Assembly: GCA_963768025.1 (NCBI GenBank)
Contig: CAVYGM010000005.1
Coordinates: 124,001 to 188,000, forward strand
Length of the DNA stretch: 64,000 bases
Reading direction: 5' to 3'
DNA from: CAVYGM01 sp963768025
Lineage (GTDB): Bacteria; Bacteroidota; Bacteroidia; Cytophagales; Spirosomataceae
Positions 29,597 to 41,081 of the stretch are shown here, in pieces. The notes below the pieces were generated by a model. That model was not told where the DNA came from, made no database searches, and saw only the letters and a program-made list of their open reading frames with translations. A program made the position numbers and the translations under genes. The stretch's first letter is position 1, and each line of letters begins with the position of its first letter.

Positions 29597-32578
29597 GGTT
29601 TAGCAGGTTTGACGGTTAGTATGGTGACAGGCCCCAACAATCCCGATTTTTTAAGAGGTACCTCCCCCCAGGGCGTCAGGTTTTTGTTGGCTTTCACAAT
29701 ATTGGTATTCGTAAATTTTTCGCCGGTGAGCGCATCACCCGTCATGCGGTTGGACCAGGTGTTAGCTACCTCTACTTTCAGCTGATTCGTTCCTGCTTTG
29801 ACGGCGTCGGTAATGTCAAAGCGGTGCGGCTTTGACCAGGTGATGCCCATCGGTTTACCATTCACCCATACCTCGGCTACTTCGGCTATGTCGCCCAGAT
29901 CCAGGTATATTCGACCATCGGTTGGGAGCTGGTTCATTTCAAAAGATTTATCATACGCCGCTATACCCGAAAAGTACCTGATCCCTTTTTCGGGGGCTTC
30001 CGTCCAGGACATCAGCTTCGGGAAGGTAGTCTTGTCAGGAGCACCCCAATTTTTGGGAAAGATAAGGTTCCACGCACCCGTCAGCGTCGTGACGGGCGTC
30101 AGCGCCTCTACCCGCTGCGAGGCGGAGCCTTTTTTTACCTCAAAAGGCTTGTTCTCCAAAGCGTAAAAACCGTTAGCAGTATAGTGTACCATCGGTGGAT
30201 TACCTCCGGCGCTGGCGACCGGCTGGTAGTGAGCGCCGGGCTTCTCGTTGGTGAAGGCTACAAAGCAGGAGCCGAAGGGCGGGAGGGTCAGTGGTATAGC
30301 GGTATGAGAGCCACTCTGTTCATAGATAGAAACCGGAGCGATATCCCCTGTTACTGGGTCCCAGAGCTGGGGGGATTTGTTGATCTGCCGGAAGCTGACG
30401 TTCCGCGACACCCACTGATCGGTGGTATTGCGAATCAGATAAAAATCGCTGCCGTTTTTAACGTAGTGAATATAGTCCAGGGTACCTGCTTTCTGGTCGG
30501 GGTAGCTGAAATCAGGGGCGACCTGTAAAGCTGCCAGTACCTGCGCGGGTCCGGTATTAGCGTATATTTTTCCTTTTTCCCGGTTAGTGGCTGAAAAAGC
30601 CTTTGTCGTCCATAAGGTGTTGGCCAGGCTGGCTACCCCGGAGGTAGCCTGGGGCTGGTGGTTCAGGCCTGCTGCCCGCACGGGCTTTTGCCCGACGATA
30701 ATAGCACCCTGTTGGGCCAGTACCCTAAGCTTCGCCAGCGCTTCCGGGTTCATTTCTGATTCATTCCCCACGGTAAGTACCTTGTACCGACCCACGCCGG
30801 GAAGTACCAGTTCGCCCTTGTCGACAGTCAGGTTTTTTATGAGAATTTCGGTATTAATAATCTCGTAGTCATAGCCCGGCCCGACGCTGAACCGCGTGTT
30901 TTTGGGAGGTACCAGATTAGGAACATTGTCGCCGTAGTAGTAGAGAACATCGGCCACAAAGTCGGTGTTCTGCAAGATGTAGGAAATGCGACTCAAATAC
31001 TCATTGAAGGGCTTTATTTTGGGCCACCAGGCGCGCCGGTCGTTGTAGTGGGTACCGGCAAAGTAGGCTATTCCTGGATACCCGAAGCCCGATGGATTGT
31101 GCGGGAAGCCATGAATTACCAACCGATTCAGCCCTTCGCAGAAGGCCCGATCGGCAAAAACCTTTAAGTCAGCCGGGCCCTCCTGCCAGTCCCAGTAGCT
31201 GGTGAAGGCTTCTTCTTCCACCATGCCCCGCTTATAGATGTGCGAAGCGGCGGCGATTTCCTTCACGAGCCACACCATATCCACGCTGTCTTTGTCGTAG
31301 TAGGGGCGTTTATACCAAAACTCGCCACGCGGAATGTCCAGCGAGCCCAGCGCTTTCAGCGTCTCGACCGGAATATGGTGCATGTGCCCCGGACCACCCG
31401 CTTCGGAGGTAATTTTCAACCCGTGCTTGTTGCATATTTCCTTCGACTTCCGGTAGTGGTTGTTGATCATCAATTCCGAAAAAGTCTTCGTAAAATCGTA
31501 GGTAAAGTTTTCCTGCGTTTTCGCGTCAAACAGCTCGGGATTGTAAATGGCGGGGATGAATTTGTAAATGTCGTAGCCGTGCAGCTTCCGGAAGGTAGCG
31601 GGCAGCGAGGAGGTCCAGGTAAATTCCTTGGCTTCGTAGCTGGCCAGGTACAGGTACTTTAAGGCGCTATTACTTAAATCTCCTAGGCGGGGTTTAAGGC
31701 GGTCGATGAAGTACATCAGGTGCATTTCAGTAGCCGTCGAATCAAAATGATCGATAATCGGCCCCACCGAATTGGGCGTAGGCCGGATCAGCTGCTCTCC
31801 CGAGTTGGAACAAACGTAGCGGTACACGTCCCAATCCCCGGCGGGCGCTTTCCAGGAAAGCATTTCGGACGTGGGATCAAAGTACCGGGTGAGGTTGATG
31901 ATCCTGGAAGTGTCGGCCAGGTTTTTAGCCCCGGCTGGTACGGCGATGACCGCTACTTCTTCCCGGTACACGGGCCTGCCGGTTTCGTCGTACTCGATCG
32001 GGCGCGGGTTGCCGTTGCGGTCGGGCGTGATGGTCGGGAAGGGTAGTTTCACGTTCGCGGCGGTAGTACCGCTTACCGGGGTTTTAGAAAAATAGAGTGT
32101 TTTGGCCGCGTACTTGGGCTTTACCCAGCTTCCGCCCGCGTTCCAGCTGCTGGCCAGGTTCAGGCCCACTTCCAGGTCCAGCTTGCCGGCTTCCTTGATG
32201 GCCATCTCAATCACATCCAGCGACTCGTCGCCCATGTAGGCAGGTCCCGCCGGGATGATTCCGTTGGGGTCGCTGGCGGGGGGCAGGCCAATTTCAAAAA
32301 TATCCACGCCCCCCAGCCCGGCGTTTTTGATAGCCAGCAGCTCCTCTTTGAGCCGCACCTTATCCACGTAGCCATTGAGCCACCACCAGTATACCTTCGG
32401 CCGCGCCTGAATTGGCGGATTTTTAAATCCGGCTTTCAGGGCGGTGAGGTCAGCGTCGGCTTTTTGGGTGGTGCTGAATGAGAATAAGTACCGTAGCAAC
32501 CAGTACGACCAGCAGGCCAAGTACCTTCCAACGGGCCATACATTGCTTTTTTGAAATAGTACCAATAAAACTTTTCAT
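29593..32578 (-). CDS. GH106-like alpha-L-rhamnosidase, N-terminal frameshift
   Basis: About 990 residues. RPKVYWWWLNGYVDKVRLKE, LGGVDIFEIG and LNLASSWNAGGSWV are the GH106 N-terminal barrel signatures. The C-terminal half ends in a galactose-binding-like fold (IYLDLGDIAEVAEVWVNGK). The true N-terminus (MARWKVLGLLVVLVATVLIL, membrane/signal segment, ATG at 32539 or 32578) is in another frame. A T5 run at 32461-32465 (A5 on the coding strand) appears one base too long. It is expected to release L-rhamnose in the periplasm. The upstream paralogue ends 8 bp before it. Confidence 0.8.
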
Positions 32579-32585
32579 ACCAAAA

Positions 32586-35528
32586 CTATTGAACGGGTTG
32601 CACATGCTGAATCGTCACGGGGCCCATCAGGCCGGATTCTACCAGGGGCGTTTCCGACCACAGCAGCTCCCGCGAGCCCCGTACTTTCAGGTTGGTCCGG
32701 GTATAGTTTTCCTTTTCGTTGATATCCCCGATGATCCGGTTTGCCCACGTATTGATCACTTCTACCCGCAATGCGTTCTCGCCGGGTTTGATAACGTCCG
32801 TCACGTCGTAGCGGTAGGGAGCGGCCCAGGTAATGCCCAATGATTTCCCGTTCAGCCATACTTCGGCCACTTTGCCCACCTTCCCCAGATCCAGATACAC
32901 CCGGCCCGACTGATTCGGCCGGTTTGTTGTAGGTAAAGGTTTTGGTGTACATGCCGGAGCCGGCGTAGTGCGCTATTCCTTTGTCAGGAGATTTTGTCCA
33001 GGAAATAAGCTCCGGGAAAGTAGCGGTTTCGGGTGCCCCCCAGCCTTTGGTAAACTGCACGTCCCACGCCCCTTTGATAGGCTGGCTCTGGATGGTATTC
33101 GCTACTTTTTTTGAATTTGACGTACCCTTCAATTCATAAGAACCATTCTCCATAAACTGCAATCCCTGCGGGGTATACGCAAACAGCGGCGGGTGCGCGG
33201 AGGCAGAGGTGACGGCCTGGTAACGGGGCGTAGTACTCCCTTTGGTAAAGACCACAAAGTACGAGCCGTAGGGGCCGAAGGTGAGAGGTACCTGTACCTG
33301 GTCGCCCGCCGGATTGTAGACACTGATTGGAATAATCTCCCCCGTTACCGGATTCCAAAGCTCGGGCGATTTGCCCGGCTGCCGGAAGGATACGAGCCGG
33401 GATAGGGCCTTGTCGCTGGTGTTGCGGACGAAGTAAAAGTCCAGATCGCCTTTTTTATGGTGGATAAAGTCAAGTACCGGCTGACTCTTTTTCATGTAGT
33501 CCAGCCGCTGCGAGCCTTTGTCGGGGTAGTCAAAATCGGGCTTTACGTTCATTTTTTGCAGGATTTGCAAAACCGGAGTTGTAAACACTTTTCCTTTTTT
33601 TAGATCATTTTGCGAAAATGCCCCCGAACCACTCCACAGCCGGTCGGCTACGGGTTGGCTGGCTCCCCACACGCCCGTGGGTTTGGTACCGGTAATGATG
33701 GCTCCTGCCTTAGCGAGTTCTTCCAGCTTTTTGAGTACCGCCGGATCATTGCCCACGATTTCGTCCAGCGCCAGTACTTTAAACTGCGCCCCGTACGGCA
33801 GGGTGAGCAGCCCGTCTTTGACGGTGACATCGTTCAGCAGTTTTTCGGTATTGATAATCTCGTAGTCATACCCGGAGCCAACGGCAAAGCGGCTGTTCTT
33901 GGGCGTGCCGAAATTAGGTACCCGGTTGCCGTAGTAGTAGAGTACATCGGCGACAAAGTCGGTTTCCTGCAGGACGTACGATACCCGCGCCAGGTAGTCG
34001 TTGAAGGGTTTTACCTTGGGCCACCAGGTGGTTTTGACGTTGAAGTGGGTACCGGCGGCGTACACATTTCCCGGAAAACCCTCCTTGGTGGGATTATGGG
34101 TAAAGCCGTGAATGACGGCCCGGCTCATACCCTCGCAGAAAGCCCGGTCGCCGATGGGGCGCATATCGCCGGGGCCTTCCTGCCAGTTCTGGAAGCTGGT
34201 GAAGGCTTCCAGTTCGGTGATCTTGCGCTGGTAGAGGTGCGAAGCGGCGGCAATTTCCTTGACCAGCATCAGCAGATCAACGCTGTCTTTGGTTTCGTCG
34301 AGCCGTTCGTGGTTGATCCAGAACTCGCCGCGGGGTACGTCCAGCGAACCCAGCGCTTTGATCGCCTCCACGGGTACGTTGTGCAGCGGCGGCCCCGGCC
34401 CGCCCGACTCCGATATCAGGTTCAGTCCGTAGCTGTTGGCAATTTCTCTTCCTTTCCGATAGTGATTGTTGATCATTAGCTCGGAGATGGTCTTGTTCAG
34501 ATCCTGCCGGAAACGGTCGGTGGTCGTGGGGTCAAAAGCGGTTTTATTGAAAATATAGGGAAGGAATTTCGCTACGTCGTAGCCGTTCAGCTTCTTAAAC
34601 TCGCTGGCAAGTGAAGGCGTCCACAGGGCATTTTTGGCTTCAAAGCTGGCCAGGTACAGGTTCTTCAAGGCGGTTTTGCGGAAGTCGCCCAGTACCGGTT
34701 TCAGCCGGTTGATGAAGTACATGAAGTGCATCCGGGTGGCCGTCGAGTCGAAATGATCGATGATGGGTCCTTTGGAATTGGGGCTGGGCAGCAGTAGCGG
34801 GTCGCCGGAGTTGGAGCAGACGTAGCGGTGGATTTCCCAGGTGCCGGTAGGTACCTGCCAGTTCAGCGTTTCGGTTTTGGGGTCAAAAAAGCGGGAAACA
34901 TTGACGATCCGGGCCGTATCGAGGTAGTTGCCGGACTGGACCGGAATGGCCAGTACCGCCACTTCCAGACTGTACACGGGCTTGCCGTCCGGCCTGAACT
35001 GGATCAGCAAATCTTCGCCTTTGGCATCTTTACGGGGGATGTCCGGGATAAGGTACTTTGATCGACTGACGACCAGCCTTATCCACCCTCATTTTAGAAA
35101 AATAAAGCGACTTGGCCGCGTACTCGGGCGTGACCCAGCTTCCGCCGGCGTTCCAGCTACTGGCCAGGTTCAGGCCCACTTCCAGGCCCAGTTTGCCGGC
35201 TTCCTTAATGGCCATGGTGATCGTATTCAGCGACTCATCACCCATAAAGGCTGGACCCGCGGGTACCAGTCCGTCGGGCCGGAAGCCGATTTCAAAAATA
35301 TCCACGCCACCCAGTCCGGCCTGCTTGATGCTCCGCAGTTCTTCTTTGAGCAGGGTCGTGTCGGTATGGCCGTTGAGCCACCACCAGTACACCTTGGCGC
35401 GGGAGGTACCCTGGGGATCTTTGAAACCCGCCTGCATGGTTTTCAGATCCTGGGCGTGGGTGGTACCCGCCATCCAGCAGCAGGTAAAAAGTAGGAATAG
35501 CCAGGAATTTAAAACTATATTTTTTCAT
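32586..35528 (-). CDS. GH106-like alpha-L-rhamnosidase paralogue, three frameshifts
   Basis: Reconstructed as about 980 residues. It is a close paralogue of the next gene downstream and shares AKVYWWWLNGH, LGGVDIFEIGF, LNLASSWNAGGSWVTPEYAA and IIDHFDSTATRMHFMYFINR. The N-terminus is MKKYSFKFLAIPTFYLLL, with a break near 35475 before MAGTTHAQD. Other breaks lie near 35015-35045 and 32905-32925. The C-terminal beta-sandwich ends LMGPVTIQHVQPVQ. Tandem paralogues may attack different rhamnosyl linkages or the two ends of a glycan. Confidence 0.78.
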
Positions 35529-35562
35529 TTCTTTAAGGATTTAGGAAGAATACATGCTCTGG

Positions 35563-36968
35563 TCAGGGGATCGGGATACTATCCTGGTTTTTGGTCATCC
35601 ACTGATTCAGACTCTTTTTCAGCCGGGCCTTTACCGGCTGGTAGTTGGTTTCGTAGGCCAGGTTTTTCGTTTCGCCGGGGTCGTTCCACAGGTCAAACAG
35701 CTGCTCGTTGTAGGCGCCCTGGTTGTACACATTGTACTTGTACCGCTGGTCCCGGATCATCCGGGCGTGGCGCGATTCGTTTTCTTTGTCATCTTCCAGT
35801 TGCACCACCACATAGTCGCGCAGGGAAGCCTCAGGATTTTCCAGGACTTTACGGAGACTGGTACCGGTAAACGCGGGCGGATTCGGAATACCGGCGTAGT
35901 CACACAAGGTCGGAGCCAGGTCAATGTTCGACACCAGTTGCTTCCGGTCAATGCGTCCTTCGGGGATATGGCCTTTCCAGCTAATGCCAAACGGAACCAA
36001 AACGGCTTCTTCGTACAGACTCAGCTTAGCGGCCCATTTGTGCGCCGCCGACCCGTCGCCGTGGTCGCTGGTGAACACGATAATGGTGTTCTCATCCAGC
36101 TTCTGTTCGCGCAGGGCGTTCATGATCTTGCCGATTTCGCCATCCACCATCTCCGCGAAGCGGTAGTAGTGGTACAGATACGCCCGCCAGTCTTCGTCCG
36201 AGTAGTGCTGCGTGCGCAGCAGTTCGTCGCCGTAGTGGTCCATCAGCCGCTTCTCCTCCAGCCACTGAGGCTCCTTCATGGGAGGATTGAAGTTGGGCGG
36301 TAAAGGCGGTAGCGGGGCTTTGATCTCTGAGGCTTTGGCGTAGCTATCCGGCCGGCGGGGTACATGACAGATGTCGTGTGGGTTGTGCAGCGATACCGCC
36401 AGCAAAAAGGGTTTGGCGTCTTTGTAGCCTTTCAGGTATTTGACGGCCGCGTCGGCAATGGGGCGGTCGGTATCTTCGCCCAGTTCCCAGGATTTGTCCA
36501 GGGACTGGAAAGGAATGACTTTGAATCCATTTACAGAATCCTTGCCGGTCTGGGCGGGATAGGACTCGGGCAAATGCCACTTGCCGGTCCAGGCGGTGTT
36601 ATAGCCCGCCTTGCCAAAAATAGTACCCAGGGTCGGAATGGAAGGAGAGATATGGGCCGAGTTGTTCCAGACCACGCCGGTCTCGTGGGGCATGCGTCCC
36701 GTGATCAGGCTGCTCCGCGAAGGCCCGCAGACGGGGGAACTGCAGTAGGATTCGGTAAAGTAGACGCCCCGTTTGGCCAGGGCATCCATGTTGGGGGTTT
36801 TCAGATTCGGATTCCCCATCAGGCTCAGGCAGTCATTCGTCTGCTGATCCGTCATGATGATCAGGACGTTGGGGCGCTGGGGAGCAGCCTAGGAGGTGTA
36901 GTTTTAAAACCGTACAGCAGGGCCGCTCCTGCGCATAATCACTATCGTTAGAATCCTGTCTTTTTCAT
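35563..36968 (-). CDS. Type I sulfatase (formylglycine), frameshifted signal region
   Basis: About 465 residues. The core reads RPNVLIIMTDQQTND (metal Asp), then SSPVCGPSRSSLITGR with the Cys-x-Pro-Ser-Arg motif that is converted to formylglycine, and FTSDHGDGSAAHKWAAK near residue 300. The N-terminal signal region between 36856 and 36968 (MKKTGF, then AGAALLYGF in another frame) needs at least two base changes to read through. It should remove sulfate esters from a rhamnose- or fucose-containing polysaccharide before the glycosidases act. A formylglycine-generating enzyme is not in this window. Confidence 0.85.
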
Positions 36969-37028
36969 GTTATGGTCTATTTTTTTCTATTTGTACTTCA
37001 TTTTAGCAGCGCCTGGTGCCGCCTTTAA

Positions 37029-39571
37029 TTACCAGGATACCACCAGGTTTCCGGTCACGTTCTCCACCACATAATGCTTTCCAAACTGATCCTCGCCTTT
37101 CCGAAAAGGTACCTGCCCCGTTTTCCAGGGATAGGAGGCGTTCACGTAGGCGCGGAACTGCTGATCCGTCACGTGGTCTTCGGGATAAATACGGACGGTG
37201 GCATTTTTCAATCCGTCCACGCTGTAGCGCTTGGTTACGTCCTTTTTGTCCGGAATGAAGCTCCTTGAACGAGACAATACCATCCTGCTGCTCCACAAAC
37301 ACCCGGCTTTCGCGGTTCCAGGAGGTAGGCATGGTGTAGGTGGAAGTACCCTTGTCCAGTTTGGTTTCCAGTCCCAGCAGCAGCGGGGCTCCCTGCTGGA
37401 ATTTGAAGCGCTGCTTCACGGTACTATTGGGATTGTAGCCCGAGAATATAAACGCATTATTGGAGCGGGCCACGGTAAGTACCGGATTCTTGATGGAAGG
37501 GTCCTGCTTCTCTACCCCGTGGCTGATGCCAAACTCGGGCAGCACGTAACGCAGGTGCAGCGGGCCAGATAAAGTACTTATCCGGATCATCGGGAGTGAG
37601 CAACCGACCACCCGTAAAGCTACTGGAATTAGTTCCCCGCAGGTAGGCGACTTTACCGCCCTGCCATTCGGGTTTGGTCCGTACCCACACCGCATCCCGG
37701 CTTTTACCCGCCTGCTCTACCTGAACCAGTAGTTTGGTACCGGCATCGTTGCGGTTTTTCAGAGAAGTACGGAAGCCGCCGCCACTGAACAGCGACCGGT
37801 GGTTGATGACGCTGGGGTACCCTTTTTCCAGAATATCAGTAGTATAGTTGGTCTTCATTTTGAATTCACCTTCGAGCGGCGCTTCGTTTTTCTGATTCAG
37901 AAAGTCCAGAAAAGCCGGGCTGGAATGGTCAGTTGGGCCGAAAATGATCAGTTTGCCCCCCTTTTGAACAAAACCCATCAGGGCTTTTTCCAACGATGAC
38001 CCGGCATCCGGCGCAATCGTTACCAGCGTGGATTCTTTGAAGTACTCTGGATTTTTGGCCAGTACCGATTGAAATGAAGTCGTGGAAATGACCGTATTCA
38101 GCGGCAGACCGTTGTTGATCGCCTGCCGGATGTACCAGTCGCCGTAGTATACTTCCTGCAAGCGTTCTTCGGACTGGTACGCCCATTGGTGGTATTCATC
38201 AAACGGGTACACCCACACCAGCGGGCCGGGGGCCGTCGGGGCATCGTAGCGGGCTTTCAGGATATGCGGCGTGACTTCGTCGGGTACCTGCGTGGGCATT
38301 TCGCCCAGGGAGTTGTCGATGGTCAGGAAGTTCAGGTGCGTGGGGATACCAATTTTTCCGTTGGCATCAATCCGGCTGACGGCCATGGGCAGGTAAATGT
38401 CGTGCGGCTCGCGCCCGTAGCGGTCCAGCCAGGGGCTGTTGAGCCACCAGGGGTCGTGGGTGTAGTACCGGAACAGGAAGCGGTTGTCGGGCAGTTCGGC
38501 CATGCGCGACATGTATCCCACCATTTCCAGACCAAAATCGCCGTCCAGGGCCGCCCAGGGAGAGTTGGGCGGGGGAAGCATGTTGTAGCCTCCTTCGTAG
38601 ATCTGTTTGAGATTGACGGCATCGCGCGCCAGATCGGCACCCACCGAGAGGTTGGTACCTCGCGTTTGAATTTGAAAAGTGGGGCATTCCTTTCGGAAAA
38701 GCTGCCAGAATTCGTTGATTTTGTCGGTAAGACCCGCCAGTTTTTCCTGTTCAAATTCTTTACCCGTAAAGGTGGCTCCGGTGGCCGACCAGCCCTCGGC
38801 CCCAAACCCGAAGCCGTTGCTGAACCAGATGTAATCGTAGCCCAGATCTTTCAGAAAGTGCTGGCTCTGCCGGCCGAAGAAGGTACCAAAGGGCGTATTG
38901 GCCGGAATACCGTTGGGAAAACCGGCGTAGGAGCCTTTATCGGCATTCAGAACGGAGTAGCTGCTCACGAAGCTCTTGTGCCCCATGGCACTACCGCCCA
39001 GGATTTCCGGATGCTTTTTGTACTTAAATTCCGATTTGGCAAATTCGGGGCCCGGATCGAACGTCGCCCCCACCAGAATAGGTTTGCCCGTGACTTCTTC
39101 GGCCTTCTTCTTTCAACGGTCTGAATGATGAAATTTCAGATCGCCGTAGGTAAAGGCGGGCGGGTTTTCCATGTAGAGGTAGGCCCGCTCGTGGATGGAC
39201 AGTTCTACCGGCCCCGAGCCTACTTCGTGTTTGGTATTGGGGTTGCCCAGGTACTTCGCCCATTCGAGCGGCTGACTGAGGGTACCCTTGTAGTCCAGTA
39301 TTTCGGAGCCATCGCTGGTCCACAGCATCACCGACACCGTATCGGTATGGCGCAGCAGCGAATGCCACTGGGTAAACATCTCCGTGGCTACCTCACGGAT
39401 GTAGGCCTTATCATTTTTCTTAAAAGGCTTTAAGGACGCTTCCAGCGTGATATTTTGAAATGGTTTTCCCCTTAGCGTCGATAAGTTGGATTGGGCATTA
39501 ACGAAAAAGGGTACAAGAAAAAATAAGAGCCCTATCCAACCACCGAGAAAACTTCTAATTAAACGTATCAT
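37029..39571 (-). CDS. Large secreted protein of unknown family, candidate glycan hydrolase, frameshifts
   Basis: Reconstructed as about 846 residues. A signal peptide (MIRLIRSFLGGWIGLLFFLV, cleavage near VNAQ) is followed by NITLEASLKPFKKND. A barrel-like region has TVSVMLWTSDGSEIL, YDYIWFSNGFGFGAEGW, FQIQTRGTNLSVGADLARDA and the Trp-rich YYTHDPWWLNSPWLDRYGRE. A flavodoxin-like module (STLVTIAPDAGSSLEKALMG) and a C-terminal beta module complete it. I do not recognise the family. Setting and architecture suggest a glycosidase. Breaks lie near 39073-39130, 37565 and 37260. Confidence 0.6.
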
Positions 39572-39597
39572 TTCAAATGGGTTTAAGAAAAAGGGAA

Positions 39598-39625
39598 TCC
39601 AGGAAGTTCGATTATTCTTCCTGGA
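39598..39625 (-). terminator. Hairpin between susD and downstream hydrolase genes
   Basis: TCCAGGAAG (39598-39606) and CTTCCTGGA (39617-39625) form a perfect 9-bp stem with a 10-nt loop, 12 bp after the susD stop on the minus strand. An equivalent hairpin follows the other susD in this window. It probably attenuates transcription so that SusCD is made in excess over the enzymes. Confidence 0.6.
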
Positions 39626-39636
39626 CCCTAGACGGA

Positions 39637-41071
39637 TCAATAGCCTGGATTCTGACCCAGGTTAGGGTTGATGTCAATCTCACGCAACGGAATCGGCAGG
39701 AGCAGTTCGTGGGGCGCTACTGAAAATTTCAGTCCGTTCTGTTGAAAGTAGGTATTCATTACGGTTTGTAATCGTCCCGTCCGTACCAGATCGAACCAAC
39801 GATGACCTTCCAGCAGAAATTCCAATCTCCTTTCCTTTTCGAGCGCCAGGGAAAAATCAGCCTTGGACAATCCCGACAATGGGGCCAGTCCGGCCCGTTG
39901 CCGCACCATATTCAGATACGTGAGCGCTTCGGCGGTACCGTTGGTTTCGTTCAACGCTTCGGCGTACATCAGCAGCACGTCGGCATAGCGCAGGGCGGTA
40001 AAATTGATTCCCCCGTCGCCCACAATGCCGGTCGTGAAATCCACGAATTTGAGACCGTAGGTTTCCTTTTCGAACTTGCCGGTGTTGAGCCTAACGGAGT
40101 CGCCAATGGAGGCTTTTCGCCGTAAGTCCCCCGGTTCGTAGGCATTGGCCATCTGTTTGGTGGGTAGTACCCGACCCGAGCCCTGCATGTTGCCGGGGAA
40201 AATAGCCATATCGAAGCGGGCGGGGGTGAAAATACTGGAAAATGAATTTCCCTCGCCCACATTCCCAGACATGTACTTGATTTCAAAGATAGTTTCCTGT
40301 AACTCCCCGTTGCCATTGGTGAATAGCTTTTTGTAATCGGGATTCAGCGAATAAGTCTTTTGATCGATGACCTCTTTAAGCACATTTTTGGCCAGATCAT
40401 ACTGTTTCGTCGTCAGGTAAACTTTCCCAAGCAGGGTTTTGGCCGCTCCGGTGGAAGCCTGTGACTTGCTGGGTAGGGAAATTCCATTCAGCAGGCTCGC
40501 AGCGTCAGTGAGATCCTTGATGATCAGGGCATACACCTCGCTGACGGGCCGGCGGGTCATGTCAAATTCCATGATCGCATTAGGGCTTCGGAAAGTCACA
40601 TCCACAATGGGGTACATTGCCAAACAAACGAACCAGGTTGAAGTAGCTGAACGCTCGCAGAAATAGCGATTCACCCTTGAACTGGTTTTTTTGTGCTTCG
40701 GTCATGGTCACATCGTCCAGCCTCGACAGGATGTTATTGCTGCGGGCAATGGTGGCAAAGCTGGTACTCCAAACGGTATTGAGGAAATCATTCGAAGGCG
40801 TTGGGTTCATTTCGTCCAGCTCCGTTTCGGCCACGGTGGGTGACGTCCACCGTATTTCCGCATTGTCGGTCGAAAGGTCGCCGATGTTCACGATAGCCGT
40901 ATTGTATAAAGCCTGTAATCCGGCATAGTTGCCCACCAAAGCCGTTTCAAAGTCCTTGGCACTTTTATAAAACGAGACTTCGTTGATCTGATATTCAGGC
41001 TGAAGGTTCAGGAAGTCCGAGCAGGATACCATCGTGCTTCCCAACAGGATCAATGTGAGGTATTTTTTCAT
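39637..41071 (-). CDS. SusD/RagB-family glycan-binding lipoprotein, one frameshift
   Basis: Reconstructed as about 477 residues. The lipobox lies in GSTMVSCSDFLNLQP. SusD hallmarks are RSNNILSRLDDV, GESLFLRAFSYFNLVRLFGNVP, a TPR region (TGAAKTLLGKVYLTTKQYDLA) and the C-terminal RRLEFLLEGHRWFDLVRTGR. The frame breaks near 40610-40625, where VDVTFRSPN resumes. It acts at the outer surface with the SusC encoded 10 bp upstream, capturing oligosaccharide for import. It lies upstream of the sulfatase and rhamnosidase genes in the same direction, so it likely serves that glycan. Confidence 0.88.
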
Positions 41072-41081
41072 AGCAGTAGGA

